DNA of 64,000 nucleotides from Rhizopus sp. PT2906 (Eukaryota; Mucoromycota; Mucoromycetes; Mucorales; Rhizopodaceae). A program made the position numbers and the translations under genes. Of this stretch, positions 23,011-34,700 are shown one piece after another. Positions within the stretch are counted from its first letter, which is position 1. Each line of letters starts with the position of its first letter. The stretch spans positions 1-64,000 of the forward strand of contig JAMYHX010000044.1 in the NCBI GenBank assembly GCA_025529335.1. Reading direction: 5' to 3'. Below the pieces are notes generated by a model. The model was not told the DNA's origin and did not search any database. It saw only the letters and a program-made list of their open reading frames with translations.

Positions 23011-23469
23011 TAGACAGAAAAGTTAGACTTTAGTAAAAAGAAGACTCTATTGATCTGATAACGAAGAGAAGCAATAGTAGACATACAAGAACAGCTGTTC
23101 AAAATAACGAAGGACATTACTCCTCACATTCTCAGTAACAAATTTTTGAACAGACAAGAAGGTGAAGTTAATCAAATCCTTGAGCTTTTGTGGCCATTTT
23201 TAATATATTGCTGAACTTCGCGGTTAACTGGAGTGAAATGCGAGTGGTAAGCATGCTGGATAAACTTTAATTTATATTCATTTTTTATTTTTAGGTTAAC
23301 CTATTATTTACTTTCTCCTACGCAACGTTCCTCAAGTCAGTCAATGATACCCGTTTACGTTTTGTTTGCTGAACCCTACTCAGCAATTACTTTTGAGCTT
23401 TGTTTTATTGAAATGAAAAGAAAGGGAAAACCATTATAAAGGAAATTATGACTCTGATTTAGTAAAACA

Positions 23470-23848
23470 GGGTAAAGAGATTCAAATTGGTATCACGAAT
23501 TGCGTATTTTTCGATGAATCTGCTTTTCATATTAATATGAAGAAAATCTTTGCTTGGCCGAAGAAAGTTAATAGAGCTGAAGTGGCTAAAGTGGAGACTA
23601 CGACCATACTTGGAGCAGTATCCCCACTTGGCGTTATTAACGTGGAAGTGAAAAAACTGAAATCTATTAAGGTGGATGATGTCTTGAAAGAACTGCTTCT
23701 TCCTCTAAGGCTACTGTATCTTTCTTTTTTTTGTACTTCTACTACTCGGCTTTTTGACGCTCAAGGCTCCTTAGACAAAAGGTATCCTCGTAAGGTCGAA
23801 GTCAAGGCTAAGTGTCTTCTGAACATCATCTATTCTGCTATTCAATAG
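23470..23848 (+). pseudogene. DDE-superfamily (Tc1/IS630-like) transposase fragment
   Basis: The frame reads EIQIGITNCVFFDESAFHIN (first catalytic Asp in VFFDES), then MKKIFAWPKKVNRAEV and TTTILGAVSPLGVINVEV, a layout typical of Tc1/mariner and IS630-like DDE transposases. From about 23690 it degenerates; I see no second Asp-Asn block before the stop at 23846-23848. The upstream helix-turn-helix region is missing. Confidence 0.6.
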
Positions 23849-24526
23849 TTGCCCAGAATCAGATAAACAACCCGGGTACTGATCGCCTCTTGAGTTCCAG
23901 GCTGTATTAAAGAATTCTAATCGTTCGCTGATCACCCCAAAGTAGAGCGAAGGAAAGCCAAGAGCTAGAAGTTAGGCATTGCAAGGTAAGTCACAGCGGA
24001 TATTTGCAATTATTGATGAATAGCTTCGTTCTGGATGAAACCCAAGGCCAACTATATTCTAAGAGATATCCAATGCATCCCAACAAAGGCAGCTGGCATT
24101 TATCGTTAACAATGATCACTTAAGGCTTGGTGGTCACAACCTAAATCAAGAAAACAACTTTTTTATCTAAGAAGGTATAGCAGTAGAAATATATTCATCA
24201 ATATTGGTCATTTTGGCAATCGTGCTCTTTTTTCTTCCGTTCTTGATATTAGACATGGTATTACTAGGTGTTCTACTGTACTCAATAACCATTGCTTCAA
24301 TATTTTTATATTTTTAATCATAGACTAACAAAGCCAAATAAAAAAAAATGATAGAAAGTTAAACATTTCTTCTAAAATAATCATATTTCAACTGGTTCAC
24401 TTACTTCTATTAAGCCAACCCCATTTAACATTGCGTTCATTGCACCGCTCTTGACTTCGCAAAGTGTACTGGGATATCTAAACGAACATAACTTCTGCAA
24501 AGTATATACCTGTTTGTCAATTATAT

Positions 24527-24778
24527 TCATGCCGTATAATAATACAAGATAATCCCAAAATCTGGATCATGGAGGCAACAACGGTTTTGATCTTGTTTTG
24601 GGGGGATGTATAGCATTCGTTTTAAGGTAGTGTTTAAATGGACTTTTGTAGTTAAAGCAGAGTTTAGAAAATCGCCGTACAGTTTAGAAGAGGCTGTTGA
24701 TGAATGACGTGCCAGCTCTCCAGTGATAACATCTAATTCTTTATGGTTAAAATCCTTGACAGTAAGTCTAAAGTCCAA
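24527..24778 (-). pseudogene. second copy of the 83-codon fragment
   Basis: Encodes exactly the same 83 residues as 20207-20458 but on the minus strand in the right arm. See that entry for content. Confidence 0.4.
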
Positions 24779-24927
24779 CTTAAAATATAAACTTCACCAG
24801 AGACAAATGTCGTGAGATCGTGTTGCCCCTACATAAGCGGCTTCTATCATTATACATACTCCTAACCAAGAATGCGTACTGTAACCTACCATTATATACA
24901 GTACTCATTTGGATTAAAAAAGGAAAA

Positions 24928-25174
24928 CGCTACATACATCAGAAAATACACCAGAAGTTAGACTGACTCTACAGGCGCTACCTCTATCCATTACCTATGA
25001 TGCCTTCCAACAAAACTTTTCAACCATCTTGTTTTTGTTTCTTTTCAGGAAGGAAGAGATAAAAAGAAGTATTGTTTTTATTTATTCTCATTTTATGTTG
25101 TCAGTTGATCAAAAAGACCACTTATGATAAATTCGTATTTACATTATTTAGCTTATTTTCTGGCGCATGTAGTG
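24928..25174. mobile_element. MITE-like element, family A, copy 3
   Basis: Inverted counterpart of the element at 19811-20057, carried in the right arm. Confidence 0.65.
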
Positions 25175-25531
25175 TTCACATTATTTTTTTTTTTTAAAAA
25201 AAAAACGTTGTTGGTTTCTTTTAGTAAGTATCTCGATACATGAGGGATATTGATCCATTACTAACTATGTTTTATCCAAATATTTAAATACTTCTACTGC
25301 TGCCGGTTAGCATACCATGAGCACTCCTAATTAAAGTATGTGATCATCATAGCATGATTTATTAGATACAGAAACTAGCTCTGTGTGAAACGACCGATTG
25401 ATAGTATTCATAGCTCTGCTTTCCGACTCTTTTTTTTTTTTTTTTTTTTCTTATTGAGATATTTTGATAAACAGAACTAAAAGCAAAAAATCGAGTGATG
25501 TGAAAGTTACTTCGAAGGTCATTGAAAGAAG

Positions 25532-27060
25532 CAAAGACGCTCCTATTGAACATTTACAAAATTTCATTCAGTATAATCTGGATCTGCTAATGCTGGTGCC
25601 AAGAATGAGCCCCATTTTTGGTGTTACAATGCGTGGTAAAATTCGCTACTTGAATGTTTGGTCTTTAATTCATGGAACGACAAATCATTATCACTAGGAG
25701 GCAACTGCAGGCACACATTTAGAAATAAAAGAATACAAGCAAAACCATTAAACGTTCGTTGACCACAACGTAAAGAGTGTATGAAAAAGGGTTTTATTAA
25801 TAATAATAATAATAATAAATGCTTTTTAAGAACAAAAGGATACATATGGTTATTCCACTCCCAATTTGCAGACATGACGAATATAGTTGCTCGTCCTCAT
25901 TTAGATGTATTAGTCAACCTGGCTTGGATCTCAGGCTTTAAAAAATAGTGAATACATTAAGCTAAATTGATCTCCACTTGCCTGAGGTGCTGCTATTACC
26001 ATTTAAGACCGACGATAACATCTAAAAAAAAATCGTGCAACAAGTAAACTGTCATGTTTACTGCCGTGGTGCATTCAATCTCTTGATTGATCAGTGGATT
26101 GAAAGGACTCTATAGCACATTCAGACTATAATATATGGAAGAAGTCAGTAAAATCTATTATAGACAAACTATCAGAAGAACAAAAAAGGGAGATATACTT
26201 ACAAGTGTAGGTCAATTGCTTCAATGAAGGTAACGGCCATCTTTTCATTTGAGTCAATCACAGTTACTATCAATTTTCTCTCTCTTTCAAGAGCTTACAC
26301 AATGCAAAAGAACTACAAGGACAATTGGGAAATGTTTTGTAATAACATACATTTGTGATATAATTGTAATAGTAATAACCAAGAAATGTAGATGCGTGCC
26401 AACGAGTCTCTACATAATCTCTTTAACAACAAATCAAAACAACATCACTTTATATGTAAACATAATGCGTTAAATGAAGGTGTTTATAGTCAGTCTCTTT
26501 GTATTGCTCATTCTTGAGGTAATCTCATCAAATATTTATAGGGTAATTATGACAGCGTTGCCTATTCATTGAGTAGTGCGTGAGGAGTGCGTGTTTACTA
26601 TGTTGTATGATCTCATAAGTTTTGAAGGTAGTGGCTATTACTTACTAGCATCGCTCCGTAGTCCTCACACTTGGTAGCTCTACCAGTTGCCTTTTTTGAC
26701 ACTGGAGCAGCCATACCTTTGCCTGAATCATCTACAGTAGTTTACAAAAATGTTGTTTCAAATAGATTACAAGATGAACAATCAAGTAGTGTAGATCATT
26801 CATCCTTGATTTGAAAAAGCTCTGGTGTAAAGAACAAAAAAAGACTGCAAGTAGAATTCTATTTTGGTTCTATTTTATTTTCAGTTTTTATTAAATTTTG
26901 AATAGCAAACTTTTTTCATCAAATCCACAAACTGGGAGTGGAATGACAGTGTATATATAATATATATATAAGAATAAATAACAAATAGAAGGATCAAATA
27001 AAATAAATGAAATATGCTTTACAAGGGGAGAAAGGGATGCGAATTACACATAAAGTCCGT
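25532..27060. other. decayed repeat flank and spacer
   Basis: 25532-25697 continues a frame out of the repeat arm. 25798-25819 is an (AAT)n run. On the minus strand, 26203-26240 reads MAVTFIEAIDLH with a GTAAGTAT donor, and about 26650-26742 reads MAAPVSKKATGRATKCEDYG between an AG acceptor and a GTAAGTAA donor. These look like isolated exons of a dead repeat gene. No complete gene could be built. Confidence 0.4.
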
Positions 27061-27151
27061 TTAGATCAAAGGGAAAATACTAGGGTTATCAAGACTGAAT
27101 GTGATGGGTGCAGCGCCCAGCATAGGTGAAGAGGATGTAGAGGAAGAAGCA

Positions 27152-27183
<32 letters not shown>

Positions 27184-28138
27184 GATGGATGATGATGGTA
27201 AAGAAAACAAGGAATTGCCAAAGGAGGCCAGAGTTTGATTAAGAGCAGCCATGTGTGAGTGTTCGATGTGATACTTTAAACCGTTTAGGTTTTTGTAACG
27301 TTTACCACAATCACCAATTGTACATTGGTATGGTTTAGAAGCAAGGCTTTCACTGTCATCATTGATCAGATTACAATGGCCATGTTGGTTATGATATTTG
27401 AGACCGTTTGGATTTTTGTATGCTTTATCACAGCCGCTGACTGGACACTTGTAAGGTTTATCCGCATTCAAATCTATATCATCATATTCATCAGTTAATG
27501 ACAACATTTTTCATTATGTATAAATATACACTTACTAGCATTAGCACATGCCAAAATAGCACCTGCCTGTGCAAGAAATTCCTCATCTGTTATCAAGGAT
27601 TCGACACCGTTGCCACCGGCCAATGCTAACTTTTTGGCAGCAGATTGTGTAAGGATTTCGAGTGCACTGTTGGCACATGTCATCTGACTGTACGATCTCT
27701 TCTTTCCACATGATTTCTTTATGTCGTCCTCATTTTCGTCTGACAGGTAAGTCACTGCCTTCTTCTTGAGCATGTCAATGTACTCTGTCTTTTCTTCAAT
27801 AGGAGACCAGCAATCACTTTCATTGTCAAAGTTATCTTCTTCTTCAAGATGAACATGGCATTCTTCATAGTGTTGTAACAAATCATGGAGATCATTTAGG
27901 ACAAGGCCGCAGCAAACAAAGTCACGACAATAGGAGGCTTCAAGGTCCTTTGATTCAAAAGCATCCTTGATATCATTTTGTGGTGTGCAGCGTTGAAAGT
28001 CGTAGGTACTACACAAATGTTAAATACTCATACACAAGAACGTAAACAATACACTTACTCAAAATTGATGTCCTGTTTAGGGATCGTGAGCGTGCTCATA
28101 CGTCTAAGGGAGGTGTTGTATTCGAGAGGTACAGGCAT
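27061..28138 (-). CDS. Sfp1-like C2H2 zinc-finger regulator
   Basis: Exons: 28059-28138, 27536-28008 and 27061-27473, in frame, giving 321 aa. The N-terminal region has a Cys/His motif YCRDFVCCGLVLNDLHDLLQ then HYEECHV (Cys54, Cys59/60, His73, His78), followed by an acidic stretch. Two C2H2 fingers lie near residues 194-250: YKCPVSGCDKAYKNPNGLKY with H-x4-H, and YQCTIGDCGKRYKNLNGLKY with H-x4-H. The N-terminal finger followed by paired YKN.NGLKYH fingers is the Sfp1 family pattern; Sfp1 controls ribosomal protein and ribosome-biogenesis genes in yeast, so that role here is inferred. A Ser tract near the C terminus is encoded by a GAT/ATC repeat (27155-27182). Confidence 0.85.
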
Positions 28139-28576
28139 CCTTTAATATAAGCAAGCAGGGAACGGGAAAGAGAGAGAGAAAGAATGCAAGATGAAAAGTA
28201 GGGAACCCTTTTATAATACATCAATATCAACAGAAACCCCGATCCTTGGTACCACTCTGTAACGGCATTTTAAAAGTCATAGATCTCCGAAGTCCCTTTT
28301 TTATGGTTGCATGTCCACAAGGTTTGGTACTACGTTACACCCTTTCACTATTTTAATGAGTATGGAATCTGATGGAATAATATAATAAAAGTGATGTCAA
28401 AAAAGCTCAAAGGGGGAGAAAAAAAGGGTGGGAGATATTTACTCATGTAGTTAGTTTAGCTGGTCTTGTGAAAGGATGAAAGAAAAGGAAGGACTTAAAA
28501 CAGAAAGGCAAAAAAAAGAAGAAAGAGAGTACAAGATGACATGGTTTCAATTGTATGAACTCAGATGATTTTGTTT

Positions 28577-31500
28577 TTATTCTTGTTCAATAAGCTTAGC
28601 ATAATCTTCATAAGTAGCAAATGTAGGAAGACGTTCCTTCTTTGACTTCTTCTTCTTGGGTTGTTCTTCTTCTTCATCATCGCTAAGCTCACGTTTAGCT
28701 TGAAGTTCTTCTTCCATGTCGGAGGCATTTAATAACTCAATATCTTCTTCATCCGATCCAAACTCAATGTCCTCCTCATCTTCATCACCCTCGTTCTCCT
28801 CTTCTTCTTCATTCTCAGCCAATAATGCCTTCATTTCCTCGTCGTCTTCATCATCATCATCATATAAGGCTGCATCCTCATCATTGTCATCTTCATCATC
28901 TAATCCACCTGGTATAGAAGCCATCATCGCACGCCATACTTCATCTTCCTCTTCTTCAGAATCTTCTCCAGATTTCTCCTTCTTTGCCTTGGCTGGTTGT
29001 GAAGCAGCCTTTTGAGTAAAGTATTTGTGGAAGAAGACTTCGTCGGCAGCTACCTCTTCTTCTTTCTTCCGAATAAACTGTTCTGAATTTACGGGTATTT
29101 CATTAATGGCAGATTTTGTAAACAAGACACCACCATCTCGTCTGCTGCCAGATAATGGTTGCATAATAGACTGTCCCTTGGGTACTGATTCCTTCTTGGG
29201 ATTTTTATAGACAAATCTATCCAAAAAGTGCATCAGCGTGAATTGGTGTAGATCAGGCTGGTTGGTAATCAATTCGCCTGCGAATAAAGATTCTACATAT
29301 TTTACAACAGAAGGATGATAGTGCAATTTGAATGGAAGCTAAATGTGGGTCATTAGCAAAGTTCGTTCTAAAAGGGGCGTTGCCCGCCTTACCAGTTCCC
29401 ATAAACAACTCTTTTCGGCATTACTAAATCTAGGATCTCTTTTTCTACCATCATATTCAACCCTACTGGATTTATTGTCTTCCTTTTTTGGTGCGTCATC
29501 TTCTTCAACATCTTCAAAATGCTCTTCTTCATCGTCCTCAGGTGGCATCAACAAGGTTTTCAAACCAGGTTTAGATTCCATTAACTACAACATTAAGGTT
29601 AGATATATATAAATAGTTAAAGTAGATCCGTACCTGGCTGATTAGGAAAAAAATACCACAAACAAATGCAGGTTGGTGACGGGCTGCAATTTGAACAAGA
29701 CGTTTCACGAAAGCCATAACACGTCTCATGTCATTATCAGCACGAATTGCTTTAAATAGTAAATTCAAATACATGCTTTGTTTTGATGATTGATGGATAC
29801 GTGGGTCTAATAATGATTCATACAGCACACGATAGAATCGGTCGGCTATGTTGGGTTTGCTTATCGAAATGGTAAAGATGAGTGAAAGTGCTTGAATGGC
29901 TGCATTGAATGTACTGGCGTGTGTTATTTTAAATAAGGTTTCCAGATGGTCCTCAACAATCTTGTCGGATATATCAGCAAAGTGAAATGCTCTGTTAACA
30001 CCAGTCAAGACAGCTGCAATCATCTTGGTCTTATGGTCATCTAATTCCAACTTTTTCTGTTCTTGCTGCTTTTCTTTTTTCATCTGCTTTTTACTCTTCT
30101 TTTTATCGTTTTCTTCTTCAACTTTCACTTCTTCATTTTCTTCATTCTTCTTGCTGTTATCTTCCTTTTCTTGTATCTTTAATAGTTTCTTGAAAAAGAT
30201 AAAGTAGATTTCGATCAATTTGTTTGCCACATCTTTTTCCTTGGCTGTCAAAATCGTCTGATTCATCGTGATCATAGCATAATACTGTGCCTTCTCGTTC
30301 GTTGAAGGCAAGAAGAGCAATTGTTCTAATTCTCTGATCACAATCATCTTCATGCCAGGATGTTGTATAAGAAGTTCAATAATCAACTGTGATGTCTTAG
30401 CTGCTACTTTATTATCTGAATCACCTAGTTTGTTGACCAAAAGCTTCAACAAGTTTTGTTCTTGCTCAGGTTTGTTGGCTAACAAATCATGGATACATGT
30501 CACCATGTTGTTACGAACGTACATCAGGGTGTCACGGGAAAGTTCTTCAATGATACGAAGATATTCCAAAAACGTCTTTTTCAAGTAATCTTCAAATGCC
30601 CAAACAAGCAAGTGCGTATCTGACACTTCCTTGGCTGCTAAAGGTCGGTCTGCAAAGTAAATCAATTTACGATCAGGCAAGACAGATCCAATAAACAAAT
30701 CCTTTAAACTCGTGATCGCCATGACTGCTTCGTTTCTGCCCTTCTTGCGACTCATGGATATCAGTGTGTCCAATGTCTTGATGCCGTGAAGAGGTGATTC
30801 ACGAAACATCAAGGTTAATGCAGACACCTTATCATTCAAGGTACCTGATTGAATAATGTTGGACATGAAGCTGCGGTTGGATGAGGTCAGCATGGGATGT
30901 GTCTCGGCTTTGGCATTTTCGTCTTTTAAAAGTTGTTTGGCGTAGTTCAATTTTTCTTGCGTCTGCAGAGTCGATAAACGCTGAACATTTTCAATTGAGA
31001 TGGCTGGGAGTGAGACGTTGTACCAGAAAGGAGTAGGTTCAATGAGCTAACGTAAAAGCGGTTAATCCATGATCAAGGTGGTATGTATATATTGTCTTTA
31101 CCAAACCACTTGATGATTTAGGAGTGTGAATCTTCATAGGCTCTTCTTCCTCTTCCTCTTCCTCTTCCTCCTCCTCCTCCTCCTCCTCTTCTTCTTCTTC
31201 TTCTTCTTCTTCTTCACTGCTTACATCCTCTTCTTCATCTTCCTTATCTTCTGGTTGCTCTTCGTCTGTATCAATGTCCTGCTCATATGTACTAGCTGAT
31301 AACCCAATATTTGCCATAAATGACTTTAATTCATTTTTCAATGCTTCCTACAAGAGAGTAGCAAGATAATGTTAGCACAAGTTATTATGCATCAGCTTTT
31401 AAATTACCTCGTCTTTTGTCGCTGTTGTCTGCAGATCTTCTTCATTGTCGTCATCGATATCTTTCAAGTACTTGATATCGCCCTTTGTTCCTCCTAATTC

Positions 31501-31596
31501 TAAGACAGCTTGCTCAAATGCATCGTCACTCTTTGCGACGTTCTTGGACTTTTCAACAGTCTTTTTATTCTTTTTATGATCAGCTTTTGAACCCAT
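28577..31596 (-). CDS. ribosome biogenesis protein Noc1/Mak21 (CBF/Mak21 family)
   Basis: Exons: 31408-31596, 31102-31347, 29634-31046, 29393-29584 and 28577-29338, in frame, giving 933 aa (yeast Mak21 about 1025). The N terminus is Lys-rich; exon 2 holds a poly-Glu tract (31140-31215, GAA/GAG repeats). Then comes PTPFWYNVSLPAISIENVQ, HEAT-like helices with LPDRKLIYFADRPL, and a Lys/Glu-rich loop. The CBF domain includes ADRFYRVLYESLLDPR and RRVMAFVKRLVQIAARHQP, ending with LPFKLHYHPSVVKYVESLF and HFLDRFVYKNPK, followed by an acidic and Lys-rich tail. Noc1 works in the nucleolus with Noc2 in early 60S assembly. Its start lies only 117 bp downstream of the Cch1 stop on the same strand, so its promoter must be very short or lie inside the channel gene. 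Confidence 0.95.
31140..31215 (-). repeat. coding GAA/GAG trinucleotide tract in the Noc1 gene
   Basis: An uninterrupted run of Glu codons in exon 2, preceded and followed by further acidic residues. Likely length-variable between strains. Confidence 0.85.
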
Positions 31597-31713
31597 TTTA
31601 CAATAAAAACAATAAAAGCAAACGGATTGAACAAAAAAAGAAGACAAGAAAACAACGTCAACGATGTGACTATTTTATTTTAAGCCACCGTCCAATGGAA
31701 TACACTGCATAAA

Positions 31714-34700
31714 TTATGGCTTCCATGCTTCGTCGTATAGCATGTCTAGAAAAAAAAAAGTTAAAACAAAGACATAAGCATAAAAATGTTCTTTACCTTG
31801 CCAAATGGTATGAGATGGGTTATCTTCAACAACTGCACTCTCTTCGCTTGATACAGCCAACATGGATTTCACGTGGTCTTCATCCCCGCTTTCGTCTTCA
31901 CTCGTCAAGTCATATACTGAGTTTGTACTATATGTAAAACAAAGATAAGTATATATTATCTCTAGCTTTTCTCATTTTACTTTAAATGATGAGGGGACAA
32001 AGGAGTGTAACTAGCTGATGATTGCTGTACGACCTCATTGTCAACCATGATCGCAGGCACTACATGAGTTTTATTTTCAGCCCACTTTCTGTTTTTTTAA
32101 TGACTTTTTTTTTTACCTTTCTTTTGCTTTTCCAAATGCCTTAAAAACTTCTTTCTGAGAGCGATTGTTTCCATTAAACCTCTGACGCGATCAATAGAAA
32201 TAAGCGTATGAATCGCTTCTTCTTTCTTTTGATATTCCAACAAGTCCTCTAGTCTATTAAAGAGTTAGACATGTGTAAAAGCTTATTTTACATTTTGTAA
32301 CACTTTACACAAGCGAATGTTCAGGCACAATCAACTTTCTTTGTGACAACATTAATAACATTTGATTAAATGACACACCTTTAGACCCAGATTCAATCAA
32401 CGCAGTTTCCTAATTTAACCAAGTTTACTATATTGGCATTGTTTGTTATTATCACTCGTTTACCCAATAAATTCTCTCCAAGTCGTGCCTTCTCTTGTGT
32501 AGCTCTTGAGAGTTTAACTCGTTTAGCTTCTCAGAAAGGCCCTTGAGATCCAAGTCATGATCGTACTTGTCTGTCTTGACGTTCTTTTTAAACTGAGTTA
32601 CCAAGTTCTTGTACGAATACTCCGGTTCAAATATGCGTATGGTGAATATACCCTCGAGTCTCTATTGAGTATATAAGTATCAAAAAATAAGAGTTATATC
32701 AAACTTACGCGCCAAAAGGTCATGTATTCGCTTGGCTTGACATATCCTGTTCGATCTGTATCTACAGAGGCCCACGTCATTTTGTACTTGCGAATCTCGT
32801 CTCGATTGACCAACGAGAAATTGGCTCGTGTCTGATAGACATACGAGAAATTGTCTGCAACGACAGCAACAAAAATGGAAGTGAAGATGTACATGGAGAT
32901 GATATTGAATGATAAGAACAAAAAGTAGGCCCATCGAAGTGATCCACAATCAGAGTCCAGGTAGTTATCAGAAACAACACAGTTTGGGTATTCTACAGTA
33001 AAATCGTGCATCACATTATTCCATCCTTCACTATATAACCGCATAAATATATTTCCATCCGTCTTTGAATAGTGTATACGTTACCCTGTTGAGTATCGAA
33101 TCAACGATATCATTGTGCTTGAGAACGTTCTAAAGTTCACATGTTCGTTGGACACACTTGGTCCATACTTGGTTAACCCAAATATTTGCATAAACATAAT
33201 CGCATAGGTTGTCATGACAATAAACCAGACAGCCATCACATTTAAAATCTGATAGGTAGATGCTCTATTACAAAGGGATGTGAGTCTCTATTTTCATTAT
33301 AAAGAACAACTTACGCCATGGTCGTAAACAATTGATTTAAACTATCGCTTCTTTGTACCAACTTGAAACAGAGAGCAGTAACAAACAATTTCTGTAACTC
33401 AACGTTCCACTGTAACCCAGGGCTTCCATAATGAATAAAGGTCGTAACCGATCCTCCAAAGACCATGACCACATCATACAGGTTCCAGAGATTTTTGCGA
33501 AACGAAGACCAGCCAAGACCAAGAATCTTGATTATGATTTCGAGCCAGTAAATGACGATGAATGTCAAATAAACGTCCACTAGAAAAAAAAGTTTACATA
33601 CTGCTTCCTTTTTTTTTTTTTTTTTACTTGAGGTTACCTTTAGCATTGTCCCAGCTTGTAACATCGCCACTACCAGGATCAGATGAACTAACGTTATCTG
33701 CACACAAAAAGACAATGTTCAAAGTAACAACAACCGTCATGAGTTTATAAAAGAACCCTTGCTTCTCAACCGTCAAATCAAAACACCATTTCCGCAGCTT
33801 ATTTGTTGGAGGAGACTTGGGTCGTTTGGCCGGTCTGACCTGGTTCAAGAACTTTTTCAAGTCGAGCCATCGTCGTTGATCTGACGTGAGATAAGCCGAC
33901 CCATTACGTCTGGTAAAGTTCTCCATGACGACTCCCAAAAAGAGAGAGATGACAAAGACAGAGCCTGCGAGATTGTAGACCATAAAGAAGATGCCCCAGA
34001 GCTGACTCGCGTCTTGTTCCGGACTAAGATCTTTACCAGTGATGCCCATACTTGTCTCCATCACATCGACCCACCCTTCACCGCTCGCAATCTCAAAGAG
34101 GATCAACAGCGACCGCCAAAAGGAATCAAAGTTATAGTCGTACGGGTTAGCCCAACGTCTGGGCAGATAGATCGACGTGTCCTCCGGCATGGGCTCTTGT
34201 GTGCCCAACATATTTTCAAACAAGCAATCGCTCTTGCCCGTACTCGAGTCATCGTTGCATTGATAGAATAGACCCATAAAGACGTTTTTGCCGTACAACG
34301 CAAATGGTACGATCAGACAGAGGCCAAGGGCAGCCGATTCCAGGAGCCGTGGCAGGCCGGTGAAGAGAATGGCCGTAAACGTGTCCTTGGCAGGACCTAG
34401 CAGGTTAATAAGACGAAGCACACGAAGCGCCTTGAACGCTCGGAACCCACGCTCGATCCCTGTGGCACCGGCAAATTTATCAAAGTTGGACATGTACAAG
34501 GTCACGAGAACAAAGAGATCAAGCATGTTCCATCCGTTTAAGAGGTACGCATTGGGCGTCATCACAAACCCATCAGCGATTATCTTGATGACAAACTCGA
34601 TCGAAAAGACGACTGTGAAGGCCCAATCGGTATACACAAACCGCATGATCTTTTCAGGATCGTTCCGGTGCTGGTACTGATACACGGGTGAATTTTGAAT

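Larger units (their letters stand above)
24176..25531 (-). repeat. right arm of the 1,356-bp inverted repeat
   Basis: Reverse complement of 19454-20809. The 3,366-bp interval between arms holds the LINE, MULE and DDE remnants. A frame starting in this arm runs outward across 25531 to 25697 (VIERSKDAPIEHLQNFIQYN...), whereas the left copy diverges at the matching point. This arm's outer edge is therefore continuous with its parent sequence and the left arm looks like the truncated copy. Confidence 0.93.

Noticed and set aside
19454..25531. Inverted-repeat block as one intact 6-kb transposon with long terminal inverted repeats
   Set aside because: No target-site duplication, frames run across arm borders, and the interior mixes LINE, MULE and DDE scraps in different orientations.
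25798..25819. (AAT)n and other simple repeats as a CRISPR-like or satellite array
   Set aside because: Plain microsatellites with no spaced repeat-spacer structure.
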